A stretch of DNA of 64,000 nt, taken from NCBI GenBank assembly GCA_903933115.1, contig CAIZIT010000078.1:31194-95193 (forward strand), read 5' to 3'. The position numbers were made by a program, and so were the translations under genes. The notes beneath the pieces are model-generated. The model worked only from the letters and a program-made list of their open reading frames with translations, was not told where the DNA came from and did no database searches. Within the stretch, counting starts at the first letter, position 1. Each line of letters begins with the position of its first letter. Shown here piece after piece: positions 31,060 through 38,458 of this stretch. Source of the DNA: an uncultured Burkholderiales bacterium. GTDB taxonomy: Bacteria; Pseudomonadota; Gammaproteobacteria; Burkholderiales; Burkholderiaceae_C.

Positions 31060-31218
31060 AAAATCCCGCACTTTCTTTAGAGAGTCCCTTTCAATGGGAC
31101 GGTATTGGAGCAATGGAAGACCTTGAATCGATTATTATAGAAAGACTTGAGATGAACTCTGAATCTTTCTGATCTATTGTCCCGAGCGAATTCTCTCATG
31201 CTACTTAGAAAGCCCATC

Positions 31219-31488
31219 ATGTCAGACAATGAACAAGGCATCATGCGCCAGGCCATCGAAGAGGAGCTGGCTTCGAATCAAATCAACGCTGTCCTTTGGA
31301 ACAAAGCCAAGATGATGTCAAAAGGGCAAGAGGAAAAAAGGCGTGAGTTCTACATTGAACTTCGTTTGCAAGCCATGCAAGAGAACGTCAAAAGTCATGT
31401 CCTCAAGGAAATCAAGGCGGAGTTTGCACGTCAACATGCAAAACCCGCAGATTTTTTAAGTGCGAAGGATTTGTTCAAAACAAAATGA
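31219..31488 (+). CDS. Small hypothetical protein, charged and helical
   Basis: 89 residues from the ATG at 31219 (MSDNEQGIMRQAI), with AGAAAG just upstream; an ATG at 31198 is an alternative. The protein is soluble, rich in Glu, Lys and Gln, and probably entirely helical (EEELASNQINAVLWNKAKMM and QEEKRREFYIELRLQAMQE). I recognise no family. It lies between the divergent MDR gene and the convergent DUF347 gene. Confidence 0.6.
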   Translation: MSDNEQGIMRQAIEEELASNQINAVLWNKAKMMSKGQEEKRREFYIELRLQAMQENVKSHVLKEIKAEFARQHAKPADFLSAKDLFKTK

Positions 31489-31519
31489 CTATTCTGGGCA
31501 AACAAGGACCCATCTCGTC

Positions 31520-32281
31520 TTAAGAATGACGCTTATTGTTTGTCCAAAACAAGGCCAGCACAGTGAACACAAAGCCACTGATGACCGTGGCCGTTGGGAG
31601 ATCCAGACCCGACCCCCCTTTTTCTGCACTCTTGGCCAGCCAATCTCCAACATCTGTGCCAGCAACCCTAGCCCATGCGACACCGAGCCAATACAGAGGC
31701 GTCAAAATCAAAAAATTCTTGTAGCCCAACAAGACCAAGACCATCATACCGAGAGTCAACACTTGTGCGCTCGCGCTCAGTCCGTACTCATCAGCAACAT
31801 GGTCACCCAAGACAGTACCCAAAACACCCGCCACCATCATCATGAGCCAATACATGGCATGGGTTTGTGGCACAAATTGAGGATCAATGGGTTGGGCTCT
31901 CGATTGCTGCCATCTCCAAGCCAAGACGCCCAGTAAGGCGACCAAAACCCAAGAGCATCGCAAAGGGTCAAAATGCAAATCTCCAGCGAGCATGTCTGCA
32001 ATGTTGGTCGCAGCTGTTCGGATGACCAAGATGACCGACCAGAAATAGAGCTCCGTTTTGTCTCCATCTCTTTTCTCGAGAACGTAGAGGAGGCCTAAAA
32101 GGCAAAGCAGTATGGGCAAGGGGCCGGCATGCCTCAACCCCCAAAGCCCCTCAACAGGAAAAATACCCGATATTTTGCACAGCCGGACCGCCAAGTCCCC
32201 TGTATTCGTGCCAAAGACACTGGCCAAAAAAATCAAGATCCAATACCTAAAATTGATGATGGGGTTATGGATTTGCTGCAT
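31520..32281 (-). CDS. DUF347-type membrane protein with four internal repeats
   Basis: 253 residues, about eight membrane segments. Four repeats are visible, each with an aromatic-Trp pair and an Asp exactly 15 residues after the Trp: W14/D29 (GTNTGD), W81/D96 (ATNIAD), W145/D160 (GTVLGD), W198/D213 (GTDVGD). This is the hallmark of the DUF347 (COG4705) four-repeat inner-membrane family, whose function I do not know. The buried acidic residues suggest cation or metabolite transport, which is inference only. Confidence 0.82.
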   Translation of the reverse strand: MQQIHNPIINFRYWILIFLASVFGTNTGDLAVRLCKISGIFPVEGLWGLRHAGPLPILLCLLGLLYVLEKRDGDKTELYFWSVILVIRTAATNIADMLAGDLHFDPLRCSWVLVALLGVLAWRWQQSRAQPIDPQFVPQTHAMYWLMMMVAGVLGTVLGDHVADEYGLSASAQVLTLGMMVLVLLGYKNFLILTPLYWLGVAWARVAGTDVGDWLAKSAEKGGSGLDLPTATVISGFVFTVLALFWTNNKRHS

Positions 32282-32424
32282 GTGATCGCATTCAAGAGTT
32301 CAATTCACCATGGTATGGCAATATTGTGAAGCTATCATGACGAATGAGAGAAACGTTCACTTCGTCTCCAAGAACCTCCACCTCATGCCCAGGCGCCTTT
32401 GATCTCCATCCGATCAAGGTCCAC

Positions 32425-33777
32425 TTAAGGGGTTCGTGGATCAGGGGTTCGTGGATCAGGTGTTTTTCGCTCCGGTGTAGCACGAACTTGATCGATTCGT
32501 CGACCCTCCAAAGACTCCACTTTGAAGACCCAGCCCGCACATGTGAATTGATCCCCAACCAAAGCCAATTGACCTTTCAAAAACAAAATCAATCCTGCCA
32601 ATGTGTTGTAGTGCCCCAGGTCTTCTTGGGGCAAATCAGCCTGAATGTTCAAGCGGTCTTTCAATTCGTTCACAGAAATGAGCCCACTCAACATCACAGA
32701 TCCGTCGGGCATGGTCTTCACGCCTTCTTGAGACTGCTCGAGGGCGATCATCCATGCGCCTGTAATGGCCTCTAAAAGATCTCTAGGCGTGAGTAAACCT
32801 TGAACGTCTCCATACTCATCGACCACCAAAACAATTCTTGACGCCGTGGAATGTTGAGAGTGCATGAGACGATCAGGTCTTTTGAATTGCTCTAACAAAT
32901 CGAGTCCACTGAGTGTCTCAGGCACAAAGGAGGCTGGAACCATCAAATCGGCCAATGTGAGCATCAAGTTGTCTGCGTGAAGCAACTGTCCTAAGCTCAC
33001 CACTCCAGCAATTTGATTCAAGTCCCCTCTGCAAACCGGATACCAAGAGTGCGCATCCAGTGTTTTGAGTTGCGCCAAACTCTCTTTGACATCCATTTCA
33101 ATGGACAGCCAAACGATCTCGGACCTTGGAACCATCATCGACTTTAAGGGGCGATCGTCCAAATCAAATACGTTTTTAACCATCTCGTGTTCTTGCTGCT
33201 CAATCAAGCCAGCCTTCACGCCCTCGCTCAAACTGGCACTGATCTCCTCTTGCGTCACACTGGAGGCCATCGAGGAGTTGATACCGATCAAACGCAAAAT
33301 GGCAAACGTTGTCCAAGAAAGCGTAAAGACCAAGGGTTTGGCAATGTAAGCGAGCCAAACCATCAAAGGCGCAGTCCACCTTGCCACCGTTTCGGGGTAG
33401 AGTTGACCGATGCGTTTGGGCACCAACTCTCCAAAAATCAAAGTCATGAAAGTGATCAAAAACACCACCATCGCTGTGGCCACCACATCGGCCACATGAT
33501 GTACGACCCCTTGCTGCTGAAGCCAACCAGCGACCTCATGGCTGTAAGCTGCATCGCCTAAAATACCGTTCAATATGCCAATGCCCGTGATCCCGATTTG
33601 GACCGTGGATAAAAACCGAGTGGGGTTCTCCATCAACTCAAGAGCTGATCTTGCCCCCCCATCGCCCGCATCCAGCCAAACTTTCAAACGGGGTTTTCTG
33701 CTCGAAGCCAGTGCCATCTCGGACATGGCAAACAGCCCATTGATCAGAGTGAGTATGATGATGACCAATAAATTCAT
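32425..33777 (-). CDS. CNNM/CorC-HlyC family transporter (hemolysin-like)
   Basis: 450 residues from the ATG at 33777 (MNLLVIIILTLINGLFAMSEMALAS), with AAAAGGAAAATC before it; the open frame upstream to 33864 overlaps apaH and is not used. A DUF21/CNNM membrane domain (1-190) is followed by a CBS pair (about 200-330: MVPRSEIVWL, IVLVVDEYGDVQGLLTPRDLLEAITG) and a CorC_HlyC domain (about 350-425). Family members act in Mg or Co homeostasis. The C-terminus ends in a duplicated PDPRT unit made by a 15-base tandem repeat. Confidence 0.92.
   Translation of the reverse strand: MNLLVIIILTLINGLFAMSEMALASSRKPRLKVWLDAGDGGARSALELMENPTRFLSTVQIGITGIGILNGILGDAAYSHEVAGWLQQQGVVHHVADVVATAMVVFLITFMTLIFGELVPKRIGQLYPETVARWTAPLMVWLAYIAKPLVFTLSWTTFAILRLIGINSSMASSVTQEEISASLSEGVKAGLIEQQEHEMVKNVFDLDDRPLKSMMVPRSEIVWLSIEMDVKESLAQLKTLDAHSWYPVCRGDLNQIAGVVSLGQLLHADNLMLTLADLMVPASFVPETLSGLDLLEQFKRPDRLMHSQHSTASRIVLVVDEYGDVQGLLTPRDLLEAITGAWMIALEQSQEGVKTMPDGSVMLSGLISVNELKDRLNIQADLPQEDLGHYNTLAGLILFLKGQLALVGDQFTCAGWVFKVESLEGRRIDQVRATPERKTPDPRTPDPRTP
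32429..32458. repeat. 15-base tandem duplication at the end of the CNNM/CorC gene
   Basis: GGGGTTCGTGGATCA occurs twice in a row (32429-32443, 32444-32458), and a close copy of the flanking bases precedes it in coding direction, so the protein ends TPDPRTPDPRTP. The repeat keeps the frame because 15 is a multiple of three. Confidence 0.9.
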
Positions 33778-33857
33778 TGATTTTCCTTTTGATGGCGTAT
33801 GAACTCCAACACCGACAAAACTTAAAGCGTCTTCAAAAATAATCTTCAACCCAAGAC

Positions 33858-34724
33858 ATGGCAAATTACCTCATCGGCGACATCCAAGGCTGCAACTTGA
33901 CATTGGGCAAGCTGCTTGAACTCGTTGATTTTTCACCGAGCAAGGACACCATCTACTTGCTGGGCGATTTGATCAATCGCGGCCCAGACAATGTGGGGGT
34001 CCTCAGAAGGCTCCTCTCTTTAGGCTCCAGTGCAAAGTCTATCTTAGGTAACCACGATATCCATTTTTTATCTGTAGAAAAAGGCCTGAAGAACCCCAAA
34101 AATGGCGACACCATTCAAGACATTTTGGATGCCAAGGACCGCAAAGAACTCACCCTTTGGCTCCGATCACAGCCTTTGGCGCTTTTGGCCCATCGATACT
34201 TGATGGTTCATGCAGGCGTTCACCCTTTGTGGGATACAGCAAAAACCATGGCCTTGGCCCGAGAGGCTGAGAGCGTGATCGGCGGGCCTGATTATGAAGA
34301 GTTTTTGAAAAACATGTATGGCAACGAGCCAGACGCTTGGAGTGAGAATTTAAAGGGCATGGACAGGATCCGATTCATCGTCAACGTTCTCACACGCATG
34401 CGCTTTTGCAGCCCAACAGGCACCCTCAACTTCACGGCCAAGTCCTCTCTCAGCGCAGGCCCTGTGGGGTTCTCACCTTGGTTTGAAATCGAAAACAGAA
34501 AAACCAAAGATCAATTGATCGGCTTTGGTCATTGGTCCACGGCAGGCGGGACCCAAAAAAACAATGTGGTCTGTCTCGATACGGGCTGCGTGTGGGGCCG
34601 AGGGCTCTCGGCCTATCGGTTGGCTGAAGAAGGACTTGAGCAACCGAGCGAACATCCAACCCAGCGACAAGGTCAATGGTTCACTCAAGAAACCCTTGAA
34701 CCACCGGTTGCCTTCTTGGAGTGA
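33858..34724 (+). CDS. apaH: Bis(5'-nucleosyl)-tetraphosphatase, symmetrical
   Basis: 288 residues of the metallophosphatase family that splits Ap4A into two ADP. Motifs in order: GDIQGC (residues 7-12), GDLINRGPDN (about 37-46), GNHDIHFLS (about 66-74) and VHAGVHP near 118. Length is normal (E. coli 280). It is divergent from the CNNM/CorC gene with an 80-base gap. It may control Ap4A levels under stress and, in E. coli, RNA decapping. Confidence 0.96.
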   Translation: MANYLIGDIQGCNLTLGKLLELVDFSPSKDTIYLLGDLINRGPDNVGVLRRLLSLGSSAKSILGNHDIHFLSVEKGLKNPKNGDTIQDILDAKDRKELTLWLRSQPLALLAHRYLMVHAGVHPLWDTAKTMALAREAESVIGGPDYEEFLKNMYGNEPDAWSENLKGMDRIRFIVNVLTRMRFCSPTGTLNFTAKSSLSAGPVGFSPWFEIENRKTKDQLIGFGHWSTAGGTQKNNVVCLDTGCVWGRGLSAYRLAEEGLEQPSEHPTQRQGQWFTQETLEPPVAFLE

Positions 34725-34730
34725 GGAGAC

Positions 34731-34755
34731 ACCTCTAGAGAACAGGGTCTAGGGG
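34731..34755. terminator. Possible bidirectional terminator between apaH and rhlE
   Basis: CCTCTAGA (34732-34739) pairs with TCTAGGGG (34748-34755), 8 base pairs with one wobble and an 8-base loop, in the convergent gap. No strong T-run is present. Confidence 0.35.
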
Positions 34756-34793
34756 CTTATAAAGCGCTTGAAAGACTCAAAGCTTCCTGGTGC

Positions 34794-36284
34794 TCAGGTG
34801 GATTCTTGGGTCTCTGCTTTGAAGAGCGCGGCCACTTTTCTCTTGGGCTTGATGTTGGCAGAAATGGACCTGGTGGTGGGTCTTGCCGTGGCCTCCCAAG
34901 AGGGCGTTTGCTCTGGGGGTGCACTGGGTTCGTAAGGTTTTTCAAAGAAGGGGTCCAGAGGAGCCGCTTTCTTTTCATAGGAGCGATGGCCCCAAGAAGA
35001 TGAACCTGAAGTGGATGAGCCTCTGTCGTGCCCTTCTTTGCCATCTCTGGTGTTTCGGCGTGGTCGGGAGTCAAAACCCTCTCTGGCACTTCTAGACTCT
35101 CCCCTAGAGTCACTGTAAGCATCTGGACGCCTAGAAGAGTAGCCATCTTCAAACTCGACCGTCTCGAGCTCTACTTTTGTTTTGATCAACTTCTCAATGT
35201 CTCCAATGAGCTTTGCGTCAGTGGCGGAGACAAAACTGATGGCCAAACCTGAGGCCCCTGCACGTCCAGTTCGACCAATGCGGTGCACATAATCTTCAGC
35301 GTTATAGGGCACATCAAAATTAAAGACCGCTGGCACATCCTTGATGTCCAAGCCCCTAGCCGCGACGTCGGTACAGATCAACAAATCGACCTCACCACTC
35401 TTGAACGCATCAAGAGCCTTCAAGCGCTCATCTTGACTCTTGTCGCCATGCAGGGCACTGGTTTTTAAACCCTCTCGCTCAAGAGACCTGGCCAGTCTTG
35501 CACAACCCAATTTGCTGTTGACAAAGACAAAGGCTTGGGTGATGCCATTTTTGACAATCAAATGCTTTAATGCACGTCTTTTGTCGTCATCGACAACGCT
35601 GTAAAAATGTTGACTGACGGTAGAAGCCGTCTCGTTGGGCCTGGCCACCTCAATGATGACTGGATTTTGCAAATAACTCGATGCCAGTCTTTTGATCTCT
35701 GGAGAGAACGTGGCAGAGAACAAGAGCGTTGTTCTTTGCTTGGGCAAGAAGCTCAAAATTCTTTGCAAATCAGGTAAAAACCCAATATCGAGCATTCGGT
35801 CAGCTTCATCGAGCACCACGTACTCCACCTGATTGAGAACCACGTTCTTGGCTTCGATGTGATCCAACAGCCTTCCAGGTGTCGCCACCAAGACCTCTAC
35901 ACCCTTTTTAAGCTCAATGGTTTGTGGCTTCATGTCCATGCCACCAAAGACCACGGCACTTCGAACTTGAGAGTATTTGGCGTAGAGCTTGACTTGCTGA
36001 GCCACTTGATCGGCCAACTCCCTGGTTGGCAATAAAACCAAAGCCCTGACCGGGTGTCTTGCAGGGGACGTGGAAGAGTTTTCGTGCTTGAGGATGCGCT
36101 GCAACAAGGGCAGAGAAAAAGCAGCGGTCTTGCCCGTACCCGTCTGAGCGGCTCCCATCACGTCTTGGCCGGTCAACACCACAGGAATGGCCTGGGCTTG
36201 AATGGGGGTCATGGACTCGTAACCCATTTCGGCTACGGCGCGTGCCAGCACGGGGGCCAGCTGAATATTTGAAAATGAACTCAT
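34794..36284 (-). CDS. rhlE: DEAD-box RNA helicase, RhlE type
   Basis: 496 residues. Helicase motifs: Q motif (YESMTPIQAQAIP), I AQTGTGKTAAF, Ia PTRELA, Ib TPGRLLD, II DEADRMLDIGF, III SATFS, and VI HRIGRTGRAG. The core ends near residue 375. The rest is a low-complexity, Arg/Ser/Glu-rich tail with a final basic KPKRKVAALFK segment, typical of RhlE proteins and used for RNA binding. It probably acts in ribosome assembly or RNA decay and runs convergent to apaH. Confidence 0.93.
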   Translation of the reverse strand: MSSFSNIQLAPVLARAVAEMGYESMTPIQAQAIPVVLTGQDVMGAAQTGTGKTAAFSLPLLQRILKHENSSTSPARHPVRALVLLPTRELADQVAQQVKLYAKYSQVRSAVVFGGMDMKPQTIELKKGVEVLVATPGRLLDHIEAKNVVLNQVEYVVLDEADRMLDIGFLPDLQRILSFLPKQRTTLLFSATFSPEIKRLASSYLQNPVIIEVARPNETASTVSQHFYSVVDDDKRRALKHLIVKNGITQAFVFVNSKLGCARLARSLEREGLKTSALHGDKSQDERLKALDAFKSGEVDLLICTDVAARGLDIKDVPAVFNFDVPYNAEDYVHRIGRTGRAGASGLAISFVSATDAKLIGDIEKLIKTKVELETVEFEDGYSSRRPDAYSDSRGESRSAREGFDSRPRRNTRDGKEGHDRGSSTSGSSSWGHRSYEKKAAPLDPFFEKPYEPSAPPEQTPSWEATARPTTRSISANIKPKRKVAALFKAETQEST

Positions 36285-36331
36285 GTAGGACTGCTATTGT
36301 CTCACCGATAGCCCTTGGAAGATAGGAGACT

Positions 36332-36898
36332 TCACGTTTTTGGCAACGTCACACCGCTTTGACCCTGATATTTACCACCGCGGTCCCTGTAACTGGTTTC
36401 ACAAACCTCGTCGCTTTCAAAAAACAAGACCTGCGCACAACCTTCTCCAGCATAGATTTTGGCTGGCAAGGGGGTCGTGTTGCTGAATTCGAGCGTGACA
36501 TAACCCTCCCACTCGGGCTCAAAGGGCGTCACATTGACGATGATCCCGCAGCGCGCGTAAGTGCTCTTGCCCAAACAAATCGTTAAAACGTTTCTTGGGA
36601 TTCGGAAATACTCCACCGTTCTGGCCAATGCAAAGCTGTTGGGTGGAATGATGCAAACATCAGACTCGATGTCCACAAAACTTCTCTCATCAAAGTTCTT
36701 GGGATCCACAACCGTGCTGTAAATGTTGGTAAACACCTTGAACTCAGGCGCACACCTGATGTCGTAGCCATAGCTGCTTGTGCCATAACTCACGATCTTT
36801 TGTCCATCGTGCATGCGAACTTGACCAGGCTCAAACGGCTCAATCATGCCGTGATCCTTGGCCATTTGGCGTATCCATTTGTCTGATTTAATGCTCAT
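36332..36898 (-). CDS. dcd: dCTP deaminase
   Basis: 188 residues; makes dUTP from dCTP for thymidylate synthesis. Signature [21 protein letters not shown] followed by [10 protein letters not shown], with the catalytic glutamate in the latter. The start [13 protein letters not shown] is the family start. There is no Shine-Dalgarno sequence, and a TAAAAT -10 element sits only six bases before the ATG, so the mRNA may be leaderless. rhlE follows on the same strand. Confidence 0.97.
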   Translation of the reverse strand: MSIKSDKWIRQMAKDHGMIEPFEPGQVRMHDGQKIVSYGTSSYGYDIRCAPEFKVFTNIYSTVVDPKNFDERSFVDIESDVCIIPPNSFALARTVEYFRIPRNVLTICLGKSTYARCGIIVNVTPFEPEWEGYVTLEFSNTTPLPAKIYAGEGCAQVLFFESDEVCETSYRDRGGKYQGQSGVTLPKT

Positions 36899-36904
36899 GG
36901 GCTC

Positions 36905-36913
36905 ATTTTAGCA
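36905..36913 (-). promoter_or_regulatory. Extended -10 promoter directly before dcd
   Basis: TGCTAAAAT on the minus strand (36913-36905), with TTGATG 19 bases further upstream of TAAAAT. Only GAGCCC separates it from the ATG, so transcription would begin at or beside the start codon. The 16 bases CGCATCCTGCTAAAAT are identical to the argG promoter. Confidence 0.6.
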
Positions 36914-36962
36914 GGATGCGAGTCGCTCACATCAAAATGACCAAATCATCAAACGGTCCACC

Positions 36963-36996
36963 AAAAAGGGCAAAGAAGATCCCTCTTTGCCCTTTT
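36963..36996 (-). terminator. Terminator after the BMP receptor gene
   Basis: Perfect 13-base arms AAAAGGGCAAAGA (36964-36976) and TCTTTGCCCTTTT (36984-36996) with a 7-base loop. On the minus strand the stem runs into TTTTT. It isolates dcd from the upstream gene. Confidence 0.85.
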
Positions 36997-37036
36997 GACC
37001 CCTCACAGGGGCGTTCTCAATTTCAACAAAAAGGAC

Positions 37037-38134
37037 TTAATTGGCCTTGGGCAATGGGGTCAATACCCCATCCAGCAAGTAATTCATTTGTTGGACTTGA
37101 TCATCGCTCAAGACGGCGCCTTCTTTGGCGACCACTTTGGCATCTTGTGTGAGCATAGGCCCCTTGAAAACCACCGTTTTACCTTGAATGATTTGATTTT
37201 TGACCGCTTCAACCTCTTTTTTGATGGCTGTTGGAACCTTGTCGTTCCAAGCGCTGATGTCGACCATGCCGTCTTTCAAACCACCCCAGGTGTCTTTGCT
37301 CTTCCAAGAGCCTTCAAGCAGGGCCCTGACGCGTGAAACATCGTATTTCTCCCAGTGATGGGTTACCGCTAGAAGTTGTGTGGTGAAGCCCATGGCACTC
37401 AAGTCAGAGTGGTACGCAACGGCCCAAACGCCCCTTTCTTGAGCGACTTGCATGATGGAGTGCGTACCTGTATGGTAGGCCAAGACATCAGCGCCTTGAT
37501 TGACCAAAGTCTCTGCAGCATCACGCTCCAATGTGGGATTGAACCAAGAATTGACCCACACGACCTTGATTTGAGCTTTGGGATCCACGCTTTTCATGCC
37601 CAGCATGAAGGCATTGATGCCTTGTAAAACCTCTGGGATGGGGAATGCAGCAACATAGCCTGCCAAATGGTTTTTAGACATCTTGGCTGCAGCCACACCC
37701 GCCAAATAGCGCCCCTCGTAATATCGGGCATTGGAGGTCGCCACGTTTTGTGCCCTTTTGTACCCCGTGACCGACTCAAAACGCACTTGAGGAAACTCTT
37801 GGGCCACCTGCATGGTGGGCTCCATGTAACCAAAACTTGGGGTGAAGATCAATTGATTGCCTGCTTTGGCCAAGTCTCTGATCACACGCTCAGCATCTGG
37901 ACCTTCTGAAACACTTTCGACAAAGCTGGTTTTGACCAAAGCTCTCTTGTTGGGCTTGTTAAAAGCCTGCTCAATGGCTTGACGGCCCAAATCGTGTTGA
38001 TAAACCCAACCGGCGCTGGAGATGGGGCTGATGTAAACAAATGCGACTTTGAGGGGGTCTTGCGCCTTGGCAAGAAGACTGAAAAAAGAAAAAAGCAATA
38101 CAGCAACGCACTTTGCGCTGAGGTTTTTATACAT
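37037..38134 (-). CDS. BMP-family ABC transporter substrate-binding protein
   Basis: 365 residues from the ATG at 38134, preceded by GAGGAA. A signal peptide (VAVLLFSFFSLLAKA) is probably cut near residue 24. The mature protein matches the Bmp/Med periplasmic binding family, known for nucleosides and related compounds: FVYISPISSAGWVYQHDLGRQ at the start, then YYEGRYLAGVAAA and ADVLAYHTGTHSIMQVA. No permease or ATPase gene lies beside it. It has its own terminator and an unusual leader. Confidence 0.92.
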   Translation of the reverse strand: MYKNLSAKCVAVLLFSFFSLLAKAQDPLKVAFVYISPISSAGWVYQHDLGRQAIEQAFNKPNKRALVKTSFVESVSEGPDAERVIRDLAKAGNQLIFTPSFGYMEPTMQVAQEFPQVRFESVTGYKRAQNVATSNARYYEGRYLAGVAAAKMSKNHLAGYVAAFPIPEVLQGINAFMLGMKSVDPKAQIKVVWVNSWFNPTLERDAAETLVNQGADVLAYHTGTHSIMQVAQERGVWAVAYHSDLSAMGFTTQLLAVTHHWEKYDVSRVRALLEGSWKSKDTWGGLKDGMVDISAWNDKVPTAIKKEVEAVKNQIIQGKTVVFKGPMLTQDAKVVAKEGAVLSDDQVQQMNYLLDGVLTPLPKAN

Positions 38135-38232
38135 GGTGTTCCTCGACATGACCATTTCTGGTGTGATAAATAAAGAAAAAAGTGAAAATCGGTCCTTAAA
38201 ACCGCAAAAAAAAAGCCAAAACCTCCTCGTTC

Positions 38233-38257
38233 AAAAAAAAAGCACCTAAATGGTGCT
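38233..38257 (-). terminator. Terminator-like hairpin upstream of the BMP gene
   Basis: On the minus strand AGCACC-ATTTA-GGTGCT is followed by a run of nine T. It lies about 100 bases before the BMP start and no gene on that strand ends nearby, so it may be an attenuator in the leader or the end of a short RNA. Confidence 0.55.
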
Positions 38258-38295
38258 CGGATATATTATATCTATAGTTAACATTTAAATAGCCC

Positions 38296-38320
38296 AATTC
38301 CACATCCGAGGATGGGAATT
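38296..38320. promoter_or_regulatory. Candidate operator for the RND efflux operon
   Basis: An interrupted palindrome: AATTCCaCATCC, GA, GGATGGGAATT. Arms of 11 bases pair apart from one extra A. It lies just upstream of a plus-strand TACAAT element and 139 bases before nodT. TetR-type regulators of efflux pumps bind sites of this kind, but no regulator gene is adjacent. Confidence 0.5.
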
Positions 38321-38458
38321 CAAATCTAAGCCACACTACAATCTTCGTTTACCCTAATGGATGATGTGAACGAGGTACTTTGTCCTTCACAACTGCGTTT
38401 TTGTTGTTCATCCAGCATCAAGTCCTCATTGAATCCCGCCAGAAGAAACCATCAACTC

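Larger units (their letters stand above)
38135..38458. other. Regulatory region between the BMP gene and the efflux operon
   Basis: A 324-base divergent gap. It holds a minus-strand hairpin with a long T-run (38233-38257), an AT-rich core with TATAAT on the minus strand (38270-38265), a 25-base interrupted palindrome (38296-38320) and TACAAT on the plus strand (38336-38341), a plausible -10 for the efflux operon. The open frame 38357-38458 has no start or ribosome site and is not called. Confidence 0.6.

Noticed and set aside
32282..32424. Possible riboswitch (metal-sensing) before the DUF347 gene
   Set aside because: I looked for a structured leader and found no stable hairpins or known conserved elements.
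32292..32558. Minus-strand frame of 88 codons over the end of the CNNM/CorC gene
   Set aside because: Most of it is the CNNM/CorC coding sequence read in another frame; the remainder has no known motif.
34757..35152. Pro/Arg-rich frame of 131 codons
   Set aside because: It is the low-complexity tail of rhlE in another frame.
38357..38458. N-terminal extension of the outer-membrane channel gene
   Set aside because: The signal peptide and lipobox require a start at 38459; no ribosome site lies further upstream.
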